Shown piece after piece: positions 23,468 to 36,200 of a stretch of DNA of 64,000 bases. Within the stretch, counting starts at the first letter, position 1. Every line of letters begins with the position of its first letter. This stretch comes from Cryptomeria japonica (lineage: Eukaryota; Streptophyta; Pinopsida; Cupressales; Cupressaceae): contig NC_081409.1 of NCBI RefSeq assembly GCF_030272615.1, forward strand, positions 246,267,502-246,331,501, read 5' to 3'. A program made the position numbers and the translations under genes. The notes beneath the pieces were generated by a model that was not told the DNA's origin, did no database searches, and saw nothing but the letters and a program-made list of their open reading frames with translations.

Positions 23468-25585
23468 TGTAATGTCCTCACTCTGAAATAAAATTTATGA
23501 ATGAATAAATAATAATAAATTATAAAATTATTTATTATTAAATTAAACACAGTATTAATATAATAATGGAATAATTTATTTATAGTATATAAATGAATGA
23601 TATAATCAAATCTTATATATAATAAATTATGAGTTACCGGTTTCGGCCCCCTAGACCCCTGGTACTGGTACTGGTCCGGTACTGGTCCGGTAAGGTCCTG
23701 GTTCGGGGTTCGGGTCCAGTTCACCTATGGTTCGGACAGGGTTCATGGTCCACAGGCTTGGTTCGAACTAGGGCGAACCCAAGAGAACCCAGGGTCGAAC
23801 CCAAGAGGACCCAAGTCAAACCCAGGGGTCTGACAGCCCAAAAATGGATTTTTTTTTTTGCAAAATTTAATTTTTTTTGAATTCCACCACATAAAAAATT
23901 AAAATGACCCTAAAAGTGAGTTTTAAAACATTAACTTGGCTCATTTCACACAAGCAACATGACTACAAGCAAGGAGAAACGAAGATGTGGGATATGGAGC
24001 CAAAACATACTGATTTGGATAAATTCACTTCTCAACTTATTGCATTTGATGACTCAGATAGCAAGCAAACTTAAAGTGCAAGTGTCATTGGCATTGGCAT
24101 TGATTCATCTAATGTCAATGTCAATGTCAATGAAGAGGAGGAGGAGAATGAGGATGACGAATTAGAGAATCCATTTGATGATCAAACTTTAAATTGTTGA
24201 AAGTTAAAACAATGATACTTGAATATTTTATCATTTTGATATTAAACTTGATGTATATGATGCTGTTATGGTATGATCATGATGCTATGATTACAAGTTT
24301 ATGTTGGTTTTGTTGTTTATATGATGCTATGTGACATGCTAATCTTAATTCAAGCTTATAGGCTGCATATATATATAATTTACATGTTTTTGTACTAACG
24401 AACCCAAACCCCTTTTCAAAATTTTGTGGTACCGGCGTACCGGGTCTTCGAACCTAAACCGGTGCCCGAACCCAAACCCGAACCGGCAACCTAGATATTA
24501 ATAATGATAATATAATCAATAATAAATAAGATGCATATTAGTGATGATCAATAATAAATCTTATTAATGATTAAATATTATTATTGTATTCCATACTTAA
24601 TATTATTAATGTATTTCATATTCATTAAATATTACATATTATTAATATTATTATTTACATAGTGGCAGACCAGATCTGACACACGTCAGATCTGTCTGCC
24701 TTTGCATCAATTACATAGAACTTCATTTACTCTTAACTATATAATTAATGACAAATATTAATGAATGACTATTAATTTATTTATTAACTATTTATTAATG
24801 ACATTAATAAATGATTATTTATGATTAAAGGTGTCTAATTCCTAAGCAAGTCCACTGGGGTATTACCTCCTTTCTAAAGGACGTAACCTATGCGATAGTC
24901 AAATGGTGGACGTGACCATTAGCAAGTCATGTCTCTCCCAAGGGGCGTGACTTTGTATGCCCGATCTCCATAGACTATTTTAAGGTGCGTTGTGGCATTC
25001 CACCTGGGAAGCATGAGGAAGAAAGAAACGACGGGAGATTATTAGGGGATAGAAAAAGGACACTACCGCAGACTGGAGAATAAGGCAGCAAGAGGTAAAA
25101 ACAACACACAGATTATTTCTACGGGAAGAATATTATTATAGCAGATCACAAATATTATTACTGATCAGAAACATTATTATAGACCAGGAATATTATTGCA
25201 GCAGACTAGAATATGTGTAGGGAAGACATAAACATAGCATTATACCAGATATAGATATAGAATTACAAAGAACATAAACATATTATTGTCACCAGCATAA
25301 ATATATATATTGTTGGGCAGGTCTGGAAAGTAGAATCTACAGATTGGAGAACAACTAAATAAGCATCAGTCTCATAAAGAGCAGAGCAGTCTTGAATACA
25401 TCAGTAAATCAGACATATAAATCATTCTTGAAACCATTATTTATTGGAGGTTGAAGCAGTATTATTTTCCATCTGTGGATCTAATACAAGATATTAAGTA
25501 GCCATTCACATATTCAATCATAATCCAAACCCTATTTGGGGAATTATAGGCCAAATCAACTAAAGTCCTAATTGGGGACATTACA
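23468..25585. mobile_element. Solo LTR with TGTAATGTCC ends (2.1 kb)
   Basis: Starts TGTAATGTCCTC and ends GGGGACATTACA, flanked by a perfect 5-bp duplication ccttc (23463-23467 and 25586-25590). There is no internal coding region, primer site or second LTR, so it is a solo LTR of an unidentified retrotransposon. A hAT element lies inside it. Confidence 0.8.
23629..24494 (+). mobile_element. hAT remnant nested in the solo LTR
   Basis: Inverted ends ATGAGTTACCGGTTTCGG and (reverse) CTAGGTTGCCGGTTCGGG are the same family as 21273-21839. The interior keeps an acidic transposase tail (24090-24170) and many CCGGTAC and GAACCC repeats near the left end. The flanking 8-mers do not match, so an end has been altered. 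Confidence 0.6.
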
Positions 25586-25876
25586 CCTTCAAATGGTCAA
25601 AGGCTAAAAGATCAATAAGATGATAAGAATTTACAAGGGGGCATAATAACTAATCAAAAGAAACAAGACACCTCAGCAACAAACAAGTAATATACCAGAT
25701 TTATAATTTTCCATGAAGCAAAACATTTAAGTTTCTCTAGTTCAACAAAACATATCGGTACAGCCGCAACAGTGCACATTATCCCATACAAAAGTAATAA
25801 TATGTAATGATGTCCATCTGGAATGTTTTACCACTGTGGTGAATGATAAAAACAAGTACATGAAACAGATAGAAGA

Positions 25877-26068
25877 CTAGTGGTGCTTAAAGAATGTAAA
25901 ACTGAATTAAAGTTTTTAGCATAGTTATGGAAATTTTGCAGAAAACATACCAATACCACGTGTACCAACAGCCTACTGGTGGTTAAAAAATGAAACTCTG
26001 AATTAAATCTTTTAGCATAGTTATGGAAATTTTGTGGAAAACATACCAATACCAAGTGTACCTACAAC
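25877..26068 (-). repeat. DPH2: Tandem duplication copying a DPH2 5' splice site
   Basis: Two repeats of about 97 bp (25877-25973 and 25974-26068) share TTTTTAGCATAGTTATGGAA and AAACATACCAATACCA. The second contains the real end of exon 26047-26114 with its GTATGT donor. The first is a diverged copy of the last coding bases plus donor, now inside the intron. Confidence 0.7.
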
Positions 26069-26114
26069 AATACCAACAATGTCTGCATCTTTTGCTCGCT
26101 CTACAAGATAATAC
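26047..26114 (-). CDS. DPH2: DPH2 exon encoding YYLVERAKDADIVGIVVGTLG
   Basis: A 68-bp exon (1 + 22 codons + 1) after acceptor TTTCAG, ending at donor GTATGT. YYLVE+A+DA+I+GI+VGTLG is a very strongly conserved DPH2 segment. It is separated from the previous exon by a 221-bp intron. The final G pairs with CT of the next exon to make the alanine of GIAGY. A degenerate copy of its last bases and donor lies about 97 bp away inside the following intron (see 25877-26068). Confidence 0.9.
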
Positions 26115-26335
26115 CTGAAACATTACCAAAACATAATGAGCACATAAGTTTATGTATATGCTTATTGTAGATAATGAAATAGCCAATATCAATACAACTG
26201 AATATCTTGAATCGCTAACCAAGTAAGACAGATGGTGAAGATGCAACATCGTTAGATGGAAAAAAAAGCAAAAACTCCTTATCTACACAGAATACCGAAA
26301 GAATCAAGTGATTTAAGATAAGCTCATCAACTTAC

Positions 26336-26405
26336 CTGCGTTTTAAGGTCTTACTCTGACTTGGAACATCTCTCAACAAAAGCTTGGATACAGGATCATA
26401 TCTAA
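26336..26405 (-). CDS. DPH2: DPH2 exon encoding RYDPVSK...LKR
   Basis: A 70-bp exon (2 + 22 codons + 2) that follows a TTTTTTGGCAG acceptor and ends at donor GTAAGT. It encodes RYDPVSKLLLRDVPSQSKTLKR. The RYDP motif and the LKRR end are the family's link between the WIG domain and the last domain. The flanking phases join exactly to 58238-58658 and to 26047-26114. It is too short to stand out as an ORF and was found by following the family order. Confidence 0.85.
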
Positions 26406-27340
26406 CTGCCAAAAAAATCATGAAAGTCATGTTAGATAGTGTTCCATTTATAGTTTTTAACCCTCACATGACACAAGCAAATATTTAATGCACTGAATTA
26501 TTGTTATAGTACTGTTTTCTTGCTTCACAACATATTTCACGAAAAGACAGTCCACTTTTTAAAAACTTGGGTGCAATAAATTATAAAAACATTGAATATG
26601 AAGAAAGAAATAAAGAAATTATATTTATGCCCACAAACGACCAAAGCAGGTCAAGGGGATTCAAAAGCACTCAAATTGAGAATTACATATATAGGAATGT
26701 CAAAGGATCTCCAAGAACTGAAAATGTATTTGACACTAAGACTACAAAAGATCTTAACTTGAATCTGAAGCAGGTAAACCCAAGATAAGTTTGAAAAATA
26801 ATGCCAATAGAAGTACAGATAACTGTGTAAACAAATCTCCTCAAGAAAACCACACAAAAGGAGCCCATAGAAGCTGAAGAGATCAAGCATTGCTCTACTC
26901 TATATCAAACTACCAAATGGAAGTAGTTTGCAGTTGCACAATAAAAAAATCTCCTACATTCCTAGCATTATTTGACTAGAGGAGGTAAACTCAACCCTAA
27001 GAGATTTGGAAAAAAACATAAGCTATATATTATTAATAAATACAAGCAAAGATTTTACGTAAGTTATATCTTGTGAAAGTTAGGCCATGCACAAGGAGTT
27101 AATCAAGATCAAAGAGATAAAAAATGGCTCTCATCTGTATCAAATTACCTAAACAACTAATAGCAATTGCAGCACTAATAGTTGCCAAAAATAAGCAGAT
27201 TTGTAGTCTGGATCTTGAGTGATTACTGATTGGGAATTTATCAAAATAATAGTTCAAAATAATCACTTGTAAAGTTAAAACAACACTTGAGTTATGTCTG
27301 AGAATAGATGACAAGAATTATTTTGAAAGAATATGCTGAC
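26406..27340. other. DPH2 intron start, no recognised element
   Basis: AT-rich, with no conserved ORF and no terminal repeats visible. It leads directly into the LINE remnant. Confidence 0.4.
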
Positions 27341-30300
27341 TAAGGGAGATTGAGGAAGGCAAGAGATGCAAGATATCTTCTTGGTCCTAATCACTTCCCT
27401 GCTTTCTTCTTCCAACACTTTGGGGATCTAGTGGACGAAGATTTGTTGGAGTTAGTGCAAGAATTGAAGGATTCCAAATCCATCTTAAAATCCATGAGTA
27501 CTAAGTACAACTTTCTTGGCTCAAATTCCAAAGAAAAATGAAGTTCAAAAGCCAGAACACTACAGACCTATCTCCTTACATAACAATGTATAAGATCATC
27601 TCTAAGGTGATCACCAATAGACTCAAAGTCCTTTGTACTATCCCAATTGCTGAAGAACAATAGGGTTTTGTAAAAGTAAGGCAGATTATTCATGGGATAG
27701 CCATAATTTATAAATTATTGCACTCTCTAAAACCCAGTGATAAGAAAGGTATGCTCATAAAACTGAATATAGCTAAAGCTTATGACAAAGTAAATTAGAA
27801 TTTTTTGGATAGAATTCAAGAGAAATTTAGCTTCAGCCTTGAACGTAAGGAATGGGTTAGAGGTTGTCAATTTTCAACCTACTCAATTCTTGTTAATGGC
27901 TCTAAAAAGGTTTATTCTCTACCACCAAAAGTCTCCATCAAGGGGGTCCCCTATCCCCATATCTCTTCATTATTATGGCTAAAGCTCTAGGTATGTGTTT
28001 GCTCCCTACGGTGAATATGCTCTAACTTTACGGAACAAACAGAGAGTTTCAATGTATGCAAACATATAACCAGAGAATTCAATGTACACAGAACATGAAT
28101 AACAGTCACGATATTATGGCAGAAAAATATATCCTTTATTGCATTCCAGAAAGTTCAATACATTATCATTACTACTGTTGGGGTTCCCTTACATGGCAAT
28201 ATATACTACTTGGCAGTTGGCCGAGGTACCAACCGTCATAATTGACACTGACACGGGAACCCACACGGCCAACTCATTACAAAAGTATTATTAAAACATA
28301 ACTAAGAGTATTATTCCTATTTGTCGCCTAACAGTATGCATATTGACTCTCCCAAAGATAAGGAGACTCTTAAAGAGATAAAAGCTTCATCCGATGGGAT
28401 AGTGTTAATGAATTAAGAATTTGTCAATGATATAATGTTTGTCTTTACCACAGCAGTTTAGGAAGTCAAGATAATCGGGGATCTCTTGGGAGATTATGAA
28501 CAAATTTTAGGCCAAAAAGTGAATAAAAATAAGTCTGGGAATTTCTTTCTTGATATTCATGGTGTTGGACAATGATTTTCTATGCAAATGCCTCTCTTTG
28601 GAAAAAAAAGTTTCTCGAACTCCTAGCTTGATTTCCCTCTCTTCCTAGGAAGAAATCAAAAATATCTTTGGAATACTACTGTGTTTAGCAAGGCATGGCA
28701 GGTTAGAAAAATACATTACTCTCCTTAGCTAGGAGAATAGTTTTCTTGAAATGTATCCTCTAGGTTAGCCAAATCTGCCTCTTTTCTTTATCAATTGGCA
28801 CCAATAGTATTATCTCCTAAGACTAGAATTAAACAATTTCAAGAGCCCAATAGTCTCTTGGGATACAATCTATAGTACCAATGGAGGGAATGGAATCAAG
28901 GATCTTGGCCATTCCAATCAAACCCTTGTAAAATGTGTGAAGTCTCTTAGCTAATAAACAAACCTCATGGAGCAATATACTCAAACAAAAGTACCTGAAT
29001 AAATATGCTTTCTTGTATTCATATCCCTAGACCTTATGCCACATGAGAGGGAAAGGAGGAAAAAAAAATCATCCCTAGACATGATCTTCAGAATTTCTAG
29101 AATGGTAGACTTAACTCTTTATGCAATGACTGTTGGCTTACATATAAACTTTCTCTGTGATAATCCATTTTTTTTAGAGGTTATCCAGCTATCTTAGAGA
29201 TAGATGGTAACCTAAAGTAACGATTATTGGAAAGTCCAAGACTCTAAGAATCTCCTAAAGTTACCAATATTACTATTGAATCTTTTTCTAGCATCTCTTC
29301 TTTGTTGCATTGTTTCAAGCTAGTTAGGGGTAATCAAGAAAACGCTTTCACAGGGCTTCACAGTGGGAGTGGCATATATTGAGTGATGTGAGGATACTAC
29401 AATCTGGTGAAGTTCACGAATGGTAATGTGTCAACTTCCTCCTAAGGCCGGATATGGACATCTAGAGCTCACCCTAAACTAAATTCCTTTTTCTGCTGAT
29501 ATGTCATGCTAAGATTCTGACCAAGGAACATCTCAAAAGGAAAGCTTCTCTAGTCTTATTAGATGTCCCCTTTGTTTGGTTAAGGTATAGGAAAGTAATC
29601 ACTTAATTTTGCTTTGCAATTATATGAGAGGTACTTCAAACAACTTATTGGACAAACCAAGACTGCGATGTGTCATTGGTAGTTTCTTCAAAAATAATTT
29701 TGAGTACTAGTAGTGCCCAATATTCTATAGGATCTTTAGTATTTGGTATCAAGTATGAGTGGGTGGAAGATTTGATTGGAACAAAACAATAGAATCTGTA
29801 AAGGAAAAGAAAATCATTAGGATTAGTTACAAGATGAGATGATCATTACATGTTCAAAGAGTTGCACTTTCAAAAGATGCAAAAGACTAAAGAAGCCAAC
29901 CCTATGGAAGTATCCACTTTTAGAAACTGGCTAGATGTTAAAAAGAACTATGATTGGAAACCCCTAAAAAAGAAGAAATAAAGCATCTAACACTTGGAAT
30001 CCCATCCAACAGGATGGATTAATCAAATTTTGCCTAAATTGCTAAGGAAAATCTCAATATTTATGGTGAGGAGCTCCTCTCAAATATCACGATGGAGAAG
30101 TGCTAGCCCTCGGCAATTGTTTCACCGACATCAACACCAACAACATTGTGGAAGTTAAAGGAATGTAATGCATCTTGAACTACAAGTTTGAATTCAAGTT
30201 TGTAATTCAATAGTAGAAGGAGATTCTAGAATTATTAGTGTCCTAAAAGGTAGAAAAGTTACCCATTAGAGGCTCTAAAATATTCTCCAAGAGGCTAGGT

Positions 30301-30470
30301 CTCTTTTTACTCTTAAGGAAAGTTTTCACTCCTTGTCACTTGATGTCAATGGCAATACTTAGTAAGGAAGTTTTCAATGAATGGAAAGGTGACTTCTCAT
30401 CCCTTTTAAATCCTCTCAATTTAGCTCTTTTGGGTGTTAGTTTGTATACACTCTCAATCTTTTTTCAATT
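27341..30470 (+). pseudogene. LINE (non-LTR) retrotransposon remnant: RT and RNase H
   Basis: Broken + frames give PNHFPAFFFQHFGDLVDEDLL, then HYRPISLHNNVYKIISKVITNRLK, EEQ*GFVKVRQIIHGIA and MLIKLNIAKAYDKVN (27360-27800), the core RT blocks of plant LINEs. FVNDIMFVF (28420) stands where FADD is expected, and GQKVNKNKSG follows. Near 30210, EGDSRIISVLKGRK resembles the C-terminal RNase H. Many stops. About 28015-28335 appears to be a foreign insertion between TATGC repeats. The 3' part is cut by the chromovirus LTR at 30565, and similar sequence may resume after 47425. Confidence 0.7.
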
Positions 30471-30564
30471 TTAATGGTATGTGTCCTAACCTTCCCATTA
30501 CTCCATGCCTTTCTTCCTTTTCCTTGCTTTTCCATATTGACTTGGCTCCTTCGCCCTTTCTATC

Positions 30565-31345
30565 TGATGCAGTCACCGGTTAGGAGGGACCTCAAAGAGA
30601 TCAATTCACACTGGTAAGCAAGAATAAACACAACGGAAACACAAGGACATGAAGGAGGCAATGCAGAACAGATTGAATTATATCATGAAAATTGATTACA
30701 ACCAACCGGTAACAACCAGGTTACACTAACCAGCTCACAGGCCTTCTAAAACATGCTTAAAATATAGAATAGGTCACAACCGGGACCTCAAACTTAAGAT
30801 CTTCGCTTCTATGTTCTGTCTGACTCCTTCGATACATTCTAATGCTTTATTACAATGATTTATACGATCCAAGGGGACCGGTCGGCCCAAAAGGGATCAA
30901 AACCCAAAGAACAAGACCTAACGTGTAAAACCAACAAGGTCGGCCTCCGACAAAGAAAATACTCCGGAAAATCCAAAGGACAAAGTGAGAATCAAAGAGA
31001 AGGTCAGCCACATGCCAAGGAACAACAGAATCAACGCTCAAGGCTTCGCAAGCTACGGAAAGGATCTGGTAGATCACCAATGCAAATAGGTCCAGGCAAC
31101 CAATAACAGAAAACTGTCTCAGAAACCGGTAGCGATAACTTGACAGAAAATGATCCAAATGCTCTGTGTTTTGGGAATAAGGAAGATGATCAAGTCTTCA
31201 AGCAAAATCCAACTCCACAAGTTCCAGTGAGCCAAATCCGGGAAACACAGAAAGAAATGCTAAAACTGCAAACAGAAAGCAAAACAGAAAGGAAATATTT
31301 TTGGTTGATGCAAGATTGCCATGAACCGGGGATGCTCCTACATCA
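30565..31345 (-). repeat. Chromovirus 3' LTR (781 bp)
   Basis: TGATGCAGTCACCGG...CTACATCA. It is longer than the partner LTR, which has lost about 230 bp in the middle. Confidence 0.85.
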
Positions 31346-31376
31346 GACATTTGGGGTTGTTGAAATAGTGAGTCTC

Positions 31377-31559
31377 TCACTTTGCTGGGGTCAGAGGAAA
31401 ACCAAGGTGGTCTACCTCTACCTGAGAAATCCAAGATGAATCTTCAACTCGTCTGTCTTTCCACTTCACAAGATACTCGTTATAATGACTGTTCTGGGTA
31501 CTGTGCCCAATCCTACTGTCCAAAATGTCTTCAATCTGATCTGGTTCCTTCCGGGGCAA
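31377..31559 (-). pseudogene. Chromodomain at the integrase C-terminus
   Basis: Encodes QIEDILDSRIGHSTQNSHYN followed by EYLVKWKDR and EDSSWI. These match the chromodomain consensus (aromatic Y, then YLVKWKG, then SWE/SWI). It ends 31 bp before the 3' LTR, the usual place in chromoviruses, where it guides integration to particular chromatin. Confidence 0.8.
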
Positions 31560-31913
31560 CTATTTCTCCAAGTTTGCAATACTATCCTCACTGAATTCTG
31601 GTTCATGATACTGATGAAGATTTGCAATGTTAAACATAGGTGAAATACTCGGACTATCCGATAACTCTACTTCATATGCATTTCTAGAACTGAACTTTCT
31701 CAAAATCTTATAAGTCCAAAATTTCTCATTTGCAACTTGTTATAAGTTCCAACTGGGAATCTTTCTCCTTATGTCTCCTCTTCTCATCTGCTTTCTCCTT
31801 ATACTTGATGTTCATGTCCTCCAAATGTTGCTTAACTTGAACATGAAAGTCCTTCATGGGATCTGCAAATTCTTCTGCTTCTGAACTTCTTCGGTCTTCA
31901 CTGCTAATATCTC

Positions 31914-32222
31914 TTAATTCTGATATACCTCTAGGGTGTGCTCCGGTAACAATCTCAAAGGTTTCCTTTCAGTACTCCTATTTACTGAATTATTGTAGGC
32001 AAACTCTACTTGTGCAATAATCAAATCCCAACTTCCGGTTTTGTCTCCAACCAAACATCTTAACAAATTTCCCAAGCTCCAGTTAACTACTTCTGTTTGT
32101 CCATCAGTTTGTGGGTGAAAAGTAGAACTGAACTTCAAATCTGTCTTCATCTTCTTCCAAAGTGTTCTCCAAAAATAGCCAACAAACTTAGTGTCTTTGT
32201 CTGAAACCATGCTCTTAGGTAG
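31914..32222 (-). pseudogene. Chromovirus integrase core, downstream part
   Basis: KSMVSDKDTKFVGYFWRTL contains the second catalytic Asp region, and FHPQTDGQTEVVN is the classic core motif with the third acidic position. The stretch continues to the AYNNS motif. It is separated from the upstream half by the 7.3-kb giant unit, whose ggtag target duplication falls in this coding region. A stop near 31912 ends the frame. Confidence 0.8.
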
Positions 32223-32921
32223 TGTTGACATGTATTTTATACACCATCATACACAGAATAAAATACCAATAGGCATCTTATCCTCTCTTGAGAAAATAGT
32301 CTCTAACTGCTGAAGATTCGCGTAAAGGATCAGTTAGGAAGACTCCAAGGTTCTGTTAGTAGGGTCTCTACGTGTGGACAAGCTTCCAGCGGTATGATGT
32401 GATTTGCTGTTTCCTTCAAGGGGTCTTACATATTCCGAAAGTTCAAAGATTTTACTAAAACTAAAGGAACTTTTCAAAAAATAACAAAAGAGTAGGGTTT
32501 TTTTAGAAGTCTAATCTAATCTAACCCTATGAATGACTTAGTATGGACAAGACTTGGCAAGATTCAACCAACTTCAATTTTGCCATAAGATAACAACTCA
32601 ATTGAAATTAGTGCGATCTTCTAAGGTAACAAAATGATATTCAATGCATCAAAGATCAAAGATACTACCACGAAGGTACATATCCAAGATACAATAATGA
32701 TTGAAGATTAAGGGACTCAAAGTATTCTCCAGTCGACCACGCAAGGCGTTCCTACAATCAGCAAGAAGCTAGTGGTTTGGATTACGAATCCTACCAAAGA
32801 TCAAGTCTCACACAATGTCCTTCAAATTAACTCACTACTTTGATTGAGCATGATTCAAGTAAATCAAACAACCATGAAGATAACTTAAGAAAGTTGCAAC
32901 AAAACACCATAACTTCAATAT

Positions 32922-33184
32922 TTTATTGATTTCCAAGTCATCATGTACAACAATTGCTTAAATTCCTCTCTTCAAAACTCAATCTTGCTACAAAATAAAA
33001 TTGCTTCTAACTTCTAATCTCTTAGCTATCTCTCTTCTCTATTACATCAACTATTGACTATTACACTATTACCAAATGAAATGAAAAATGGGGGTATAAA
33101 TAGCATCCCCAATTACAATGAAAGGTCTAGATCGAAAGTAGATCAACGGTCAAGATCATGACACCCAAACCCTAATTAGGGTTT
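32922..33184 (-). promoter_or_regulatory. Copy 2 3' control region: telobox palindrome, TATA box, AATAAA
   Basis: AAACCCTAATTAGGGTTT (33167-33184), CTATTTATAC (33094-33104) and AATAAA (32922-32927), in the same order and spacing as copy 1. The sequence around AATAAA (ATCAATAAAATATTGAAG) is conserved between the two copies. Confidence 0.65.
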
Positions 33185-33286
33185 GTTACAAATGGCCTCC
33201 TTTTTACTGAACAATATTAAATGCATAGCCAAATATTAAATTTGGCACAAAAACCTAGGAGACATAAACCAATGACAAATAAGATG

Positions 33287-36200
33287 TCATGTCATCTGTA
33301 ACAACCTTTCATCTAGAATCTTATTCCCTTTCCAATTCTCTTTCTTAGCATATGCAATGAATCTTGATACGATTCCTTCGATTTCTGCAATTGGAATCTC
33401 GGGAAGATTCTTCATACTCTCTTCCAAGTGGATGACCTGATCGAATCCATCTAGAAGAGCTGCGTCCCACGAAGATTCAAGTTCCTTCGTTCTTTCAATC
33501 AGGAGCATGGTGGCAAACATTTGATCATATTGCTCATCTGTAACATTTGCGTCCTTACAAAAGATGATCTTGATTCTATCCTCTAATTCCTGCATATCCA
33601 CATCTGTCTTGACCTCGATCCTTCTACCAAGAATGGTACGAAGTACCTCAAATACTCTGTCCTGGATCGGATTGATCACCTCCTCAACTTGGCCACATCT
33701 AACACTAATGTCCTCGAAGAAAACATTCTTCATATGGAGTAAGGTTGACCACTGAAACAAACTGTGAGATTCCCCATCCAAAATCTTCTCTTGCGCTAAG
33801 ATCTTCCTTGATGTATGTCTAATAACTTTCAAGACAGGAATGATAACATCCTTGGTATGGGCGAATGCAGCTACTGTTATCATTAAATTGTGGATTATCT
33901 CAAGAACCTGGATAGCTTGATGAATAATCTTCATCATCCTTGTTACAAATTCTATGGCCACTGTATGAGATCTATCCATCCAATTACTTGTACGTTGAAC
34001 CATGTTCCTGAATCTTTCTGCCTCACTGATTGATTGAAGTGGAAGTGCATGCACTGGTGATCTAGCTGGATCCTGACGTCCCAAAGGTTCATTGATGTGA
34101 CTGAAATATGTCCTCCATGCACCGACCTCTCTCTCAAGCTTTCTGTTCTTCTCCATTTCTTCTCTAAGCTTGTCCTTCAATGCCTCAAATGAGTCGGTAG
34201 CATCGTCTAAAGTCTGCTCTGCTGTGGATGGTCCTAGCTCAAATGTCTGTATATCATATTCCTCTGCTAGGATCTCACCTTCATATTTGTCTGCTGCCGG
34301 TGTAGCTATCTGCAGTTTTCTGGATCCAGTCTCATCTCGAATCATCTTGGACATCTTGGTAGCCTTTCTCTTCTCTGTCACTTCCTGGGAATGTCCAACA
34401 AGGCTCTCTAAATCAATTGCATTGTCCTCGTCCTCAACTACAATCACCTTGGTTAATCTTTCCTTCAACCAATCTGGGATAATCGATCTTGTTTCTTGAA
34501 CTTGAATCTCTTTGTGCACTATTTCTTCTTGTCTGGGAGGAGATGTCATTTCATTGTCTTCTTTATCTTCATCTAAATCATAGTCTTGGAGAGATCCATT
34601 TGGTGAACCATGCTGTGCCTGTCCTTCTTCCTGCCTGTCATTCTGTACCATAGACTCCACGGATTCTTCCACTTGAATTGTTCTCTTCTCAGGTCTAGAA
34701 GAAGTACCGGATGATCGATCTCTGTTAGCCTCTTGTTTCCTCTTGGAAGACTCTTTCTTTTCTGACCTTTCTTTTCTCTTTGAACCCCTTGGATGGAGAT
34801 TGCCCTCACTGGCACATCGAAGGTTTCCTTCACCTGAATTTCTAGGATTAGGATTGCCTTCACTCACACTAGCTCCACCTTCGGCTGGTTTCTCTTCCAA
34901 AGTGAAAGACATAGCTATGCCTTGTTCTCTCAACTTCTGATGTTGTATGTCAACCCATCTGCGAGTACAAGACAAGACTGGTGCCATCAAAGTATCTAGA
35001 TCCATGACCTCGGGCTCATTCCAATCTAACCTTATTGTTTTGCTTTCTCGATCATAGGAAGACTGGACATGCCTGCCACTGTCCTGAGCTTGGTCGGCCA
35101 CTCTGTAAATCCTGCATTTCCTGATGAAATCCAAAGGCAATCTAGAATGCATTTTTCGTTTCACTTCAAAATCATCTAGGAGGTTCATCATAAAATCTTC
35201 AATTTGGTACTCATGTCTAAACTTTCTGCCGACTGTCTCCTCTAAATGTCCATGTGGATCAAAGCTTTCTCTCAAAGCAAAAGATGAAAAAGCATACAAG
35301 GCTAACTCCTTCTCTGCGTCATCCATAGCTAAAGCATTAGGACATACCTCAACTGAATTGCCCAAAATGATAGGTACTAGAACTCCATTCTGATGTCTGT
35401 GTCTGAATGCCTTCACATATGCTGCCAACTGTCTTGTTACTTCAAGTAACACAATTCTGTCTGTCGGATATCTCGGCAACATGTATGGAGGTAAAGGACA
35501 TCCATGTACTCTAATATAAGTGAACTTGGGAAACTGAATGAACCAAGCACCGTACCTCTTTATGAATTCCTGTGCATCCTGAGATAATCTGTTGTGAATG
35601 CCACCTTGCAACGTCCTTGTGATGTTCATCGTGAAGGTATCATTAACTAACTTGTAGTTACTTCTTGGCGGATGATGCAAGTAGGCATAGGAATCACAAG
35701 CTCTGACCTCGCCGGGTCCTCTTCCAATCACTCCTCTGTGAGGTAGTCCTGCGTACTCAACACTCCTGATCAAGGCATAGATGACATATGAACTCATGTA
35801 GAAAGACTTAGTAGCCTTGAGTCTTCTCAACTGTACGTCCAAGCAATGGCTAATCATCCTAGCCCAATGTATCGTACCTTTCCCTTGAACGATCACCTGG
35901 ATGAAGTAAAACATCCACTTCTCAAAATAGAAGGCGTGAGGGGCTCCTGTAACTCGGTTGAGCATGGTAATCAAATCTCTGTACTCCTCCTGGAAATCAA
36001 TCCTGTGTGGTGTGTTCGGGACCTTGCTCAGACGGGGACGGCTCTTAAGTAGCCAGTTCTTATTGATTATGCTTAGACAAGCATCTGGATCATCTTCGTA
36101 CATTGATCTGGCTCCTTCTATGCTCTTGTATATCATGTCCCTGTGCTCTGGAAGATGGAAAGCTTCACTTATAGCTTCCTCTGAAAGGTATGCCAAAGTG

